A stretch of 64,000 bases of DNA from positions 124,001-188,000 of the forward strand of contig JAQJVL010001217.1 of assembly GCA_035578905.1 (NCBI GenBank). Reading direction: 5' to 3'. The notes beneath the pieces were generated by a model, which worked only from the letters and a program-made list of their open reading frames with translations, made no database searches and had not been told where the DNA came from. Both the position numbers and the translations under genes were made by a program. The DNA comes from Stictocephala bisonia. Lineage: Eukaryota; Arthropoda; Insecta; Hemiptera; Membracidae. Below, one piece after another: positions 1 through 12,309 of this stretch. Position 1 is the stretch's first letter, and each line of letters starts with the position of its first letter.

Positions 1-293
1 TTTTGTTAACCTATGGGGGTTTTTCTTTTAATGTGTTCGTGGAATTGTGGTCTTGTTCTCTTGTGTAATAATCAATGTCAGTGTATTCTTCTACTTCCTT
101 ATCACCTCGAAGTAATTTTAAAAATCAGTATTTATTTAATGAACTGATAATCTATATTTCCCTGATAACCTCTCTTTTTTTTATTTTTTGGATGTCAATA
201 TACATGTTTATTTGGCCTATATTTTAGACTAGCAAATATATTTATTTCAGAATGTACCTTACCTGTAGTACCCGACAATATGATATAAATATT
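1..293. other. AT-rich flank, no gene seen
   Basis: No coding signal or recognisable repeat. It abuts the 82-bp array. Confidence 0.6.
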
Positions 294-3200
294 CTTTAAG
301 TAGTTAATGCTACAGAACACTACAACAAACAATAAATAATGTACATCAGTGCCATATAATATCAACACCTATAATCTTTAAGTAGTTAATGCTACAGAAC
401 ACTACAACAAACAATAAATAATGTACATCAGTGCCATATAATATCAACACCTACAATCTTTAAGTAGTTAATGCTACAGAACACTACAACAAACAATAAA
501 TAATGTACATCAGTGCCATATAATATCAACACCTATAATCTTTAAGTAGTTAATGCTACAGAACACTACAACAAACAATAAATAATGTACATCAGTGCCA
601 TATAATATCAACACCTATAATCTTTAAGTAGTTAATGCTACAGAACACTACAACAAACAATAAATAATGTACATCAGTGCCATATAATATCAACACCTAT
701 AATCTTTAAGTAGTTAATGCTACAGAACACTACAACAAACAATAAATAATGTACATCAGTGCCATATAATATCAACACCTACAATCTTTAAGTAGTTAAT
801 GCTACAGAACACTACAACAAACAATAAATAATGTACATCAGTGCCATATAATATCAACACCTACAATCTTTAAGTAGTTAATGCTACAGAACACTACAAC
901 AAACAATAAATAATGTACATCAGTGCCATATAATATCAACACCTATAATCTTTAAGTAGTTAATGCTACAGAACACTACAACAAACAATAAATAATGTAC
1001 ATCAGTGCCATATAATATCAACACCTATAATCTTTAAGTAGTTAATGCTACAGAACACTACAACAAACAATAAATAATGTACATCAGTGCCATATAATAT
1101 CAACACCTATAATCTTTAAGTAGTTAATGCTACAGAACACTACAACAAACAATAAATAATGTACATCAGTGCCATATAATATCAACACCTATAATCTTTA
1201 AGTAGTTAATGCTACAGAACACTACAACAAACAATAAATAATGTACATCAGTGCCATATAATATCAACACCTATAATCTTTAAGTAGTTAATGCTACAGA
1301 ACACTACAACAAACAATAAATAATGTACATCAGTGCCATATAATATCAACACCTATAATCTTTAAGTAGTTAATGCTACAGAACACTACAACAAACAATA
1401 AATAATGTACATCAGTGCCATATAATATCAACACCTACAATCTTTAAGTAGTTAATGCTACAGAACACTACAACAAACAATAAATAATGTACATCAGTGC
1501 CATATAATATCAACACCTACAATCTTTAAGTAGTTAATGCTACAGAACACTACAACAAACAATAAATAATGTACATCAGTGCCATATAATATCAACACCT
1601 ATAATCTTTAAGTAGTTAATGCTACAGAACACTACAACAAACAATAAATAATGTACATCAGTGCCATATAATATCAACACCTACAATCTTTAAGTAGTTA
1701 ATGCTACAGAACACTACAACAAACAATAAATAATGTACATCAGTGCCATATAATATCAACACCTATAATCTTTAAGTAGTTAATGCTACAGAACACTACA
1801 ACAAACAATAAATAATGTACATCAGTGCCATATAATATCAACACCTACAATCTTTAAGTAGTTAATGCTACAGAACACTACAACAAACAATAAATAATGT
1901 ACATCAGTGCCATATAATATCAACACCTATAATCTTTAAGTAGTTAATGCTACAGAACACTACAACAAACAATAAATAATGTACATCAGTGCCATATAAT
2001 ATCAACACCTACAATCTTTAAGTAGTTAATGCTACAGAACACTACAACAAACAATAAATAATGTACATCAGTGCCATATAATATCAACACCTATAATCTT
2101 TAAGTAGTTAATGCTACAGAACACTACAACAAACAATAAATAATGTACATCAGTGCCATATAATATCAACACCTACAATCTTTAAGTAGTTAATGCTACA
2201 GAACACTACAACAAACAATAAATAATGTACATCAGTGCCATATAATATCAACACCTACAATCTTTAAGTAGTTAATGCTACAGAACACTACAACAAACAA
2301 TAAATAATGTACATCAGTGCCATATAATATCAACACCTACAATCTTTAAGTAGTTAATGCTACAGAACACTACAACAAACAATAAATAATGTACATCAGT
2401 GCCATATAATATCAACACCTACAATCTTTAAGTAGTTAATGCTACAGAACACTACAACAAACAATAAATAATGTACATCAGTGCCATATAATATCAACAC
2501 CTACAATCTTTAAGTAGTTAATGCTACAGAACACTACAACAAACAATAAATAATGTACATCAGTGCCATATAATATCAACACCTACAATCTTTAAGTAGT
2601 TAATGCTACAGAACACTACAACAAACAATAAATAATGTACATCAGTGCCATATAATATCAACACCTACAATCTTTAAGTAGTTAATGCTACAGAACACTA
2701 CAACAAACAATAAATAATGTACATCAGTGCCATATAATATCAACACCTACAATCTTTAAGTAGTTAATGCTACAGAACACTACAACAAACAATAAATAAT
2801 GTACATCAGTGCCATATAATATCAACACCTATAATCTTTAAGTAGTTAATGCTACAGAACACTACAACAAACAATAAATAATGTACATCAGTGCCATATA
2901 ATATCAACACCTACAATCTTTAAGTAGTTAATGCTACAGAACACTACAACAAACAATAAATAATGTACATCAGTGCCATATAATATCAACACCTACAATC
3001 TTTAAGTAGTTAATGCTACAGAACACTACAACAAACAATAAATAATGTACATCAGTGCCATATAATATCAACACCTACAATCTTTAAGTAGTTAATGCTA
3101 CAGAACACTACAACAAACAATAAATAATGTACATCAGTGCCATATAATATCAACACCTACAATCTTTAAGTAGTTAATGCTACAGAACACTACAACAAAC

Positions 3201-4730
3201 AATAAATAATGTACATCAGTGCCATATAATATCAACACCTACAATCTTTAAGTAGTTAATGCTACAGAACACTACAACAAACAATAAATAATGTACATCA
3301 GTGCCATATAATATCAACACCTACAATCTTTAAGTAGTTAATGCTACAGAACACTACAACAAACAATAAATAATGTACATCAGTGCCATATAATATCAAC
3401 ACCTATAATCTTTAAGTAGTTAATGCTACAGAACACTACAACAAACAATAAATAATGTACATCAGTGCCATATAATATCAACACCTACAATCTTTAAGTA
3501 GTTAATGCTACAGAACACTACAACAAACAATAAATAATGTACATCAGTGCCATATAATATCAACACCTACAATCTTTAAGTAGTTAATGCTACAGAACAC
3601 TACAACAAACAATAAATAATGTACATCAGTGCCATATAATATCAACACCTACAATCTTTAAGTAGTTAATGCTACAGAACACTACAACAAACAATAAATA
3701 ATGTACATCAGTGCCATATAATATCAACACCTACAATCTTTAAGTAGTTAATGCTACAGAACACTACAACAAACAATAAATAATGTACATCAGTGCCATA
3801 TAATATCAACACCTACAATCTTTAAGTAGTTAATGCTACAGAACACTACAACAAACAATAAATAATGTACATCAGTGCCATATAATATCAACACCTATAA
3901 TCTTTAAGTAGTTAATGCTACAGAACACTACAACAAACAATAAATAATGTACATCAGTGCCATATAATATCAACACCTACAATCTTTAAGTAGTTAATGC
4001 TACAGAACACTACAACAAACAATAAATAATGTACATCAGTGCCATATAATATCAACACCTACAATCTTTAAGTAGTTAATGCTACAGAACACTACAACAA
4101 ACAATAAATAATGTACATCAGTGCCATATAATATCAACACCTACAATCTTTAAGTAGTTAATGCTACAGAACACTACAACAAACAATAAATAATGTACAT
4201 CAGTGCCATATAATATCAACACCTACAATCTTTAAGTAGTTAATGCTACAGAACACTACAACAAACAATAAATAATGTACATCAGTGCCATATAATATCA
4301 ACACCTACAATCTTTAAGTAGTTAATGCTACAGAACACTACAACAAACAATAAATAATGTACATCAGTGCCATATAATATCAACACCTACAATCTTTAAG
4401 TAGTTAATGCTACAGAACACTACAACAAACAATAAATAATGTACATCAGTGCCATATAATATCAACACCTACAATCTTTAAGTAGTTAATGCTACAGAAC
4501 ACTACAACAAACAATAAATAATGTACATCAGTGCCATATAATATCAACACCTATAATCTTTAAGTAGTTAATGCTACAGAACACTACAACAAACAATAAA
4601 TAATGTACATCAGTGCCATATAATATCAACACCTACAATCTTTAAGTAGTTAATGCTACAGAACACTACAACAAACAATAAATAATGTACATCAGTGCCA
4701 TATAATATCAACACCTACAATCTTTAAGTA
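294..4730. repeat. 82-bp tandem array, about 54 copies, nearly perfect
   Basis: The unit starts CTTTAAGTAGTTAATGCTAC and ends ATCAACACCTA(T/C)AAT; starts recur at 294, 376, 458 and so on, exactly 82 bp apart. Copies are essentially identical except for one T/C position before AAT. The T form predominates in the left third and the C form in the right half. The last copy breaks off after CTTTAAGTA at 4730. No frame is open across it. Confidence 0.97.
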
Positions 4731-4859
4731 AGTATTCCACTTATATATAATCCAATTCAACGCTAATCAATGGAGTTTTTAGTTTTGTTATAATACCACT
4801 TTTTATTTTGCAAATTATTTGTGCCTTTTAAATAAGAGAGTCTGCCATTTTATCTCTTC

Positions 4860-5560
4860 TCATCAGCATGGTTTACTAAAAGATCTTTCAACTTTTACAA
4901 ACTTGTCTTCATTTTTTGCAGTTACTGGTCCTTGGTTGAGCATCGAATGCAGGTTGATACAATCTATCTGAATTTACGTAAGGCTTTCAACCAAGCTTCC
5001 TCATCATGTTTTTTAAAGAAGCTCCCTTTCTTCGAATTTCTCTATTCGAATGTGTTGCACATTTAAAGTGCTATTTGGTATTGTGTATTCAGAGAATTTT
5101 GTTGCCAGTTCAGGATTAACACAAAGTCAAATTAAGGACTTTCATTATTTGTAAATGAAAGAACATCTCTCTTGAAGTACAGAGTCAAACTCTATGCCAA
5201 TGATAATAAAGTATCTACAGATCACTGAACAAGGGACAATATGTCTTCAATCATGTATTGACTCGGCTGTAAGGTGACGACAACCACATACCGCTGTACC
5301 TCAGCAAAACAGTGGAAGTTTCTTCCACTTGTAAATTCACTCATTTTAATGACATTATTAACTATATAACAAAAGAGAATGTGTTGTCCAAGTTCTTGTT
5401 GTTCTCATAGACTCCAAATTGATTTTCCTTGAACACGTTAACAGTCATGTATCTAAAGCTAGAACTTTAATGACTAGCACGCTTTACAGGTAATTGTATC
5501 AAAGTCACCTTGAGGACCAGGTCACACAGAAGCAATAGTTGAGCCCATTCAGAGGAAATA
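4860..5560 (+). pseudogene. LINE reverse-transcriptase remnant
   Basis: Shifting frames show HGLLKDLSTFTNLSSFFAVT, VDTIYLNLRKAFNQAS and VKLYANDNKVSTDH. These match the RT order QHGF.kg.STvTNL, vDviYtDfsKAFD and lYADD in Jockey/CR1-type LINEs. The catalytic YADD is degraded to YAND, and stops and frameshifts lie between the blocks. Both limits are approximate. Confidence 0.65.
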
Positions 5561-7644
5561 TCTCTCACTGATGCTGTAGACATTTTTGAAGCTAGGCATA
5601 GGGAAAGCACAAGTAGAACTTAATTGATCAACTTTATTTACTCATCGTACTGTGACTGAATTGTTATTTTTTTACAGAGAACTTCATAGTCACTCTGGTT
5701 CTATGGAGACTATTGATTTAAAGAGTTCCAGAGTATACTTTTTGCTCGAGACCCATTTTTGTTTACCTATACTTTGGAATATTTAAACCAGTGAACAAGT
5801 GTGCTTACATTGCAAACAGGCTTCACAACCTTGATTTTTTTTATTATGATTATTGCAGGTGTCTGAAGATGCTGAAAGCAGCATATAATTCTTGACTATG
5901 TGACTAAACTCACACTCATCTAAGAAGAGTCATAGAGGTGTTGGTAGGTGGAGGAATGTATTGTAGTCTTACAATATTAAAAAGGTCTTCTTATTTGTCA
6001 CTTATTTAGTAAACCTACAATTCTTTCATTTATTTTTAAAGTAGGCTCAATAAACAGAGTTTTGAAATAAAAATCAAGGGCACATAAAAAATGTCTTTTT
6101 TCTCATTGAATTTATTCCTAAAAACCATCAAAATGATTTTACTTAACAAGTTAAGCCTTATTATGAACATGACAACTACGACTCTGCCCTATACTCAAAA
6201 TAAATGAGTATAACAAAAGTTATATTTTTACTTATACTGTCAACTCTTGTATTCAATCCTTATCGCAGGTCTGATCGGAACATATATTTTGTTCCCTATT
6301 TTGCATATTGTTAAATTATTTTAAATAATGGCTTGATTTTAGTCTAAGTAATAAGGTATAGGACCTATATTGTACTGTCGTATGTGTGCCAGTAGTTTAT
6401 TAGTTGTAGATGATGCCGAATGCTTTCTGTATTCACGCTTGCTTGCAGAGTCCCATGCACATGAGTCAGTCACAAGTGTCCATCACCGACGACACCTGCT
6501 AAGTCAACACTTCGTTGTTCATTCGTTCGCCCCCCTCATCTCACTGCCTCTCTGTTGTGCCTGTGCTGTAGAACCACCGCTGTAAATAACATTTATAGAA
6601 CCTGCAAATTATGTATGCTATTTTCACTGTTGTATTATTACTGTTATTGTCTTAGGGAGTACACATTTTAGTATATTATGTTGCAAGAATTCCATCTAGC
6701 AAATATAAGCATCTACTAAATTTATCTAAATCACATAATTTTATTTGAATAACATTGTAATCTTTCAATCACCAAGTGAACTAATCTTTAAAGGTTAAGT
6801 CTTGTAGAAAAATATTAAACCTAATACAACTTGTAATATGTAATAATTGAAGAAAACCTTTTGCCATAACCTAGTAACAAGTAGTTTCATTTATACAGCC
6901 CAAACAATGACATTTGAATATGCTTTTATATTGAAATATTAATTCAATTATTCATTCATTTCATGCTTTTTGTTACAGTAAGAGTCCCACCAAATCTTAC
7001 AAGATTTTTCGGTGGGTGCTCAGTTATTAAAGAACGACAAAGAAGAACATAAAAAAACATATAGAGTACATAGCAATCAATGATAATATAAAATATTAGA
7101 CTCTCTTGGCAGCTGTGTAAAATTAAGTTAACATTAATGCCCACAATTTACCACATTAACAAAAAATGTACACACATAACAAGATAATAAATACATTTAA
7201 GAAGGAGTAAATCATTACAAACCAATACATTTTCTCATTGACTAATCATTATTATGATTAGTCAAAGAGAAAATGTATTGGTATGATTATTATCAAACAT
7301 TATTCATTATCAATTTTAATGGTAATCATATATATATATAGATATATATATATATGTTCATTTTGGGTTGTAATGGTACTATTAATTTTGACTATAGGCT
7401 AATGTTCAACAAAATTTACCATGGAATTAAATAAGAAAAGTACAGTATAATCTAAAGTGTTTTTACCATAATTATTTTTGTGTTTACGCATCTTTCAAAT
7501 TATTAGAGGTTGTTAGAGGTTTGAACTCTCTTAACTCTATGTTAAAGATTACTACAGAAATATAAAATTACTTTATAAAAAGACCAAAGACTACATGGCA
7601 GACTACTAAAATTAAGATGGATCAGACTTTTTAACAAATTAATA
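5561..7644. other. AT-rich intergenic DNA, no gene recognised
   Basis: Nothing codes convincingly. A less AT-rich patch at 6370-6590 carries a 71-codon open frame with no recognisable domain. The hairpin at 7221-7282 is listed separately. Confidence 0.5.
7221..7282. repeat. Near-perfect hairpin, 29-bp arms and 4-nt loop
   Basis: The left arm begins ACCAATACATTTTCTCATTG; the right arm (7254-7282) is its reverse complement with one mismatch, around the loop TATT. It could be a small fold-back element or a transcribed hairpin. No TSD was identified. Confidence 0.85.
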
Positions 7645-7734
7645 TTAACCCCTTTAGTGCTACAGCGTCTACAATTTAGATGCTGTATTTATGTCTCAAA
7701 GTACAAGCGTCTACATAGTAGACGCTACGTATCT

Positions 7735-8596
7735 TTATATATATATATAGCTGGATTGGGATCACTCACTCACTCACTGACATAAATGTTTACCCACTTC
7801 GGAGTGTCGGAAAAATTTGAAATTTGGACTGAAATTAGATCTAATCATTTCAACCCCAGAAAAATTCAAAAATTTTCAATTTTCCAGTAAACAAGAGCTG
7901 TTTGGGGGTTTGAAAATAAAAAAATTTCCTATAAGAATAACATGGACGTCTTACAAAATAGTAATTTTTATGACTAACTGGAGAAAAAGCTTGAGTAAAA
8001 TTTTCAAACCTTCACAGTTTTACACAGATAACAAACGTGCACCTTATATATGAACTTCAGTTTAAAAACTTGGGGTATCGGGGGCCCGAACACTGACATT
8101 TTTAAAAATGTAAAATTTTTTAATAATGATTTTATGTACTCAAGCGGGGTATCAAATTAAAGGTATTTATCTCCTAAATATAAATATACTGTCAGATTTT
8201 TAATAGGGCAAATAATAAGAGGTATATGCTCTCAAAACAAAAAACCAAAATCTCCGAAAACCAAAAAAGGGTAATACTAAAATAAAATGCCCAAGTGGGG
8301 TATCAAACTATAGGTATTTATCTCTTAAATCTATATCCATAAATGGAATTGTAGCAGAGTGTCATGGTGAGGCCGTAGGCTGAACTTTCCCCTGGGAGGC
8401 TATAGGCTGAGCTTCACATAGTGGCTAAAGCTAGAGTTCCCAGGCAAGGCCGTAGGCTGAACTTTCCCCTGCGAGGCTATAGGCTGAGCTTCACATAGTG
8501 GCTAAAGCTAGAGTTCCCAGGCAAGGCCGTAGGTCTAGCTTTCCTCATGAGCGTAGCGAGTGACGGGGTTGATAAGTGTGTAGGGGTGTCCCCTAG
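7735..8596 (+). mobile_element. Helitron-like non-autonomous element, copy 1
   Basis: It shares a body with the copies at 8597-9727 and 44859-46090: a GACTCACTCACTG / AAATGTTT start region, blocks reading GGGGTATC near oligo-A stretches, and a GC-rich GAGGCCGTAGGC patch, here a 79-bp unit repeated twice from 8371. It ends GTGTCCCCTAG followed by T. No Rep/helicase frame. The 5' limit is approximate. Confidence 0.6.
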
Positions 8597-9727
8597 TTAT
8601 ATACTATAAAGCGACTCACTCACTGCCACTAAATGTTTAGGCACTTCCCGTCATCCTACCCGTATCATGTTATGTGTATACTTGAATTGAAGCTCTCTGT
8701 CTGAAACCTCCAGGAAAATTCACAAAAGTTTACTTTTTTCACTCGTAAACAAGATGGTGGCCTTTTTTTACCCCAAAACTGCCCAACGTATTCCTTATGA
8801 GAAAATCATCAGTATTAAAAAATGTCACATTTTCATAAATTTCAGTTTTCTCACCCCCGATACATCAATTTTTTAAAATTAGAAGCTGAAATATGAGTTG
8901 TGCGTTTGTTACACGTGTAGAACTGTGAAGCTTTGAACATTTCACTCAAGCTTTTTCTCAAGCCAGGTAATAAAAACTACTTTTTGTGATTTTCCCATTT
9001 TGGGGTATCTGGGGCCCATAAACTGAAATTTTTGAAAATTATAATTTTTTAATACTGATGTTATCTACTCAACTGGGGTGTCAATTTGAAGTATTTTTTC
9101 TTCTGAATCCAAATATACCATCAGATTTTGAAAAGGGCAATAAAAAAGGATTATATGCCTAAAAAACAAACAAAAATCTACAAAAACAAAAAAAGGTTAA
9201 TAGTGTACTAAAATAAAACGCCCAAGCGGGGTATCTAACTATAGGTATTTATCTACCAAATAACACTATATAATAACATTTTGGAAGAGAAAACGTTTAA
9301 GAGCTCTGCCCTCCCCCCACCCAAATAAAAAATATGCTCCAAAATCCAACATTGGGCAATACACCCAAGTGGGGTATTGAATTAAAGGTATTCTTCTCTT
9401 AAGTACTAATTTACCATCATATTTTTTACGCCCTATGTTTATGGGCTCCACTGCCCCAAACCAAAATTCATGGTCGTACTGCTTAAAAACCCTGGCGAGT
9501 CCGTAATCCAACCTTCCCCACGAGACGACATGGTGAGATCCACAAATAGGACTGTAGCAGTGTGCCTTGGTGAGGCCGCAGGCCGAACTATCCCTCACGA
9601 GGCCGTAGGCCGAGTTCCACAAAGTGGCTAAAGGTAGAGATCCCAGAGGAGGCCGCAGGCCGAGCTTACTTTACGAGTGTAGCGAGTAATGGGGTTGGCA
9701 CTCGAAGCGTGCAGGAGTGTCCCCTAG
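8597..9727 (+). mobile_element. Helitron-like non-autonomous element, copy 2, head-to-tail with copy 1
   Basis: It starts directly after the CTAG of copy 1 with TATATACTATAAAGC, also seen at the 5' end of the inverted copy. The 3' end carries GCACTCGAAGCGTGC (imperfect hairpin, 4-bp GCAC/GTGC stem), eleven bases, then CTAG at 9724-9727 and a T. A hairpin shortly before CTRR with a T beyond is a Helitron hallmark. The 118-codon open frame on its minus strand (9266-9622) is not supported as a gene. Confidence 0.62.
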
Positions 9728-10251
9728 TTTTATATACATACGAAAGGCTTGTTTATTTTATTGGCCACTATCGATGTCATTTTTTTCCAAAGGTATTAGA
9801 GAATTAATATATGGCCATTCGATAGCCGATAATGCACTTTTTATATTTTTTTTCGCACGAAGGGAGATGGAGGTCATCTAATTTTTACAAGGACAGTATT
9901 TTTATATTTCCTCTATACTCCTTATTTTTTGTATAAAAATAAACTAAAAATATATGAAATGTTTTCTTCATTAGATGCTCTTTACAATGGAATTGGAAAA
10001 ATTATTAAAAGATATTTAGGTTCTCTTATTTTATTCATAATTACAAAAATTAAAATAAAAAAGTTATTTATTTTTTTATAAAAAAATATGTTTATATGTA
10101 TTTTCTTGTTATAGTACTATTCTATGTTTATTTTGTTACAATATAAAACAAAAGGTATGAAGAGATGACAACAAATAACGAATCTATGAGCGTTTTACCA
10201 AAACTCACTTTTGGATATATCCATAGGCCAGGCGCCATAGCACGAAAAGGG
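9728..10251. other. Right-hand remainder of the TTAA element
   Basis: AT-rich with long T runs and no coding signal, ending in the right terminal repeat at about 10228-10251. Confidence 0.5.
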
Positions 10252-10255
10252 TTAA

Positions 10256-11573
10256 CCTTAGTCCATACTTTGAAAGAAATGATTGAAAACTGACAACACA
10301 AACAATCAATAAATATATTTCTAAACACCAAAATAAACAGAGCATTTGCTATTTTCATAAATGACCTCGCCAACATATTTTAAATCTTGGCAAGGCCAAA
10401 ATACTATGTACAGTATATATTTTTAAATGTTAATGTGAAATAAACAAAAATGAAATCAAACTCATTACATTTCATGATATTTCAATTGCACTGTTGATTA
10501 AAAATTGTATTCAAGCTGATCCTCTTAAATTATTTGTTATAACTCTTCATTACGAAATGGTGTTACTAGTTTGTAGCTACACACTCAGTTATTTGTATTC
10601 AAAGAAAATAACGATCGAACAATATTCTGGGCTGAAATTAAAGTTTTTTTTCAAAATATTCTCTATTCAGTACCCAACTAACTATGTATTCCAATATATT
10701 TTGTATATTCAGAAGTGTATTTTTATATTTACATTTTTAAAATAAGATGCATGTGCTATTGTATGACTCAACCCATTTATTTATTTATTACTTCAGAGAA
10801 TAGATTGTTATTCACTTTGAAAGTTTTATAAATAAAGAAGGCGCAACATGGAGGTATTGCTGGGGATCTTTGCCATACCATCTCAAAACATCATCATCAG
10901 TGGTAAAATAAGAAAGTTGTTTAATATATAAACTTGATATGTTTTATTTATTGTTTGTTGAAATTTATTGGTATTTTTAAGACTGTTTTCCACCATTATT
11001 AGTTACAGCAATGTTGCAAAGTAGGCTAATAATTTTATTTTTTAAGTTTGTTTTATGTAATTCTTTAGCATTAAAGCATCAAACCAAGAAACTTTTACAT
11101 AAAACTGATCTGTATAGTTTATTTAGTAATATATAAATAGTTTTCAAATTTTGCGCATAACTGTAAGAAAGAAAGAGAAAAAGTACTCATTAAGTAAAAA
11201 TGTTGTAATGAAATTAAGGATGGTAAAACTTGAATTGTAGATGTATTGATAAGTGAACATTTTTTAACTTAAATAATGATAGTTCAAAAAAAGATGCAAA
11301 CATACTTTTTTTGACAGTGTTTATTATTATCTCTGATAATTTGGTAATGAATTACAATAATCAAAATATAACCTCTGAGTATTATAAAAAATATGTTATC
11401 ATTATTGCCTGAGACTTCCGCAGTCATTTTTACTACATATTAGTTTGTGGTCTTTTTTATTTGACTTCATGTATCCACAAACTTGATGTATATAGTGTAC
11501 ATAGCACATTATATATCAATCCCCAGTATACCACAGACTTGAATATACCAAAATTAATTGTGCATGATGACAT
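10256..11573. other. AT-rich, no gene seen
   Basis: Open frames of up to 83 codons here (for example 10494-10745) are low-complexity translations of AT-rich DNA without a domain. Confidence 0.55.
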
Positions 11574-11577
11574 TTAA

Positions 11578-12017
11578 GGTGGTTTGGCCGGCTTTAGGGA
11601 AAACTGAATTCCGCTTGAAGCGCTGACTGTACATCTGACCGCAATCTACTCCTACAGAGACACTCGATCCCTCTCCCCCTGGGATGGGTGGGGTATAATT
11701 GCAGGAAGTTGTTTAAGCGTGACCCTGCAGGTGTTGTGTCTCGCTGTACGTGTGCGTAGCGATTGGATTGTAATATAACATGCAGGTAAAAGTACGTAAT
11801 TTAAAATAACTGATGAACAAAACCAGTCCTGTGAGGGTCTATTTTAAAAATTTGGGAATAATTTGGAAAATAGTTTCTTAATTCTGTATGTACCCAAATT
11901 TGCATCTTTGAGATGATGTATTTATAGCTATAAACATAATTTTAATGAAAGAACTACTTGGGAGACATTTAATAGCTAATATAAAGTAATTGAAATCAAA
12001 TTTTTGACCAAACAGCC
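11578..12017. mobile_element. Putative 440-bp MITE with TTAA flanks
   Basis: Left tip GGTGGTTTGGCC and right tip (reverse complement) GGCTGTTTGGTC agree at 9 of 12 positions, and TTAA flanks both sides (11574-11577 and 12018-12021). The interior is locally less AT-rich, with no coding frame. Short terminal repeats make this moderate at best. Confidence 0.45.
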
Positions 12018-12309
12018 TTAAAGGCTGGAAACTTAAAAGAGAATAAACAAGAGTTTATATGTTTAACTTTTTGTTCAACAAGTACCCACTTCATAATTGC
12101 TGAACTCCTCTTTGTAGTAATTGAAAACATTAACATGATTGTACCATGTATTTTGCATGCAATATTTGCACTGAGACTTGCAAATTTTTACTCATTCGAA
12201 GGAGAATTTTGATTATCTTTAAAAAATGTGCTGTTCTGTCCCACAATCATTCACAAGAAGTTCTGATATAATCACCACTTGAAATTGCTAATTTATTTAA
12301 TAGTTATTT

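Larger units (their letters stand above)
7649..10251. mobile_element. TTAA-flanked piggyBac-like (looper-type) element, hosting two Helitron-like insertions
   Basis: TTAA lies directly outside both ends (7645-7648 and 10252-10255). The left end reads CCCCTTTAGTGCTACAGCGT and the right end, reverse-complemented, CCCTTTTCGTGCTATGGCGC, so the imperfect terminal repeats agree at about 15 of 20 positions. A subterminal palindrome, AGCGTCTACATAGTAGACGC..., is at 7706-7726. No transposase frame was found. Most of the interior is the tandem Helitron-like pair. TTAA targets and C-rich tips are piggyBac-superfamily traits; the assignment is inference. Confidence 0.55.

Noticed and set aside
294..4730. 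CRISPR or telomere-type array
   Set aside because: The entire 82-bp unit repeats without spacers and it is not a telomeric motif; it is a simple satellite.
9266..9622. 118-codon minus-strand frame, with similar frames at 44814-45340
   Set aside because: They recur because the Helitron-like repeat recurs; the shared SACGLTK-type text comes from the GC-rich GAGGCCGTAGGC patch. No domain or frame conservation.
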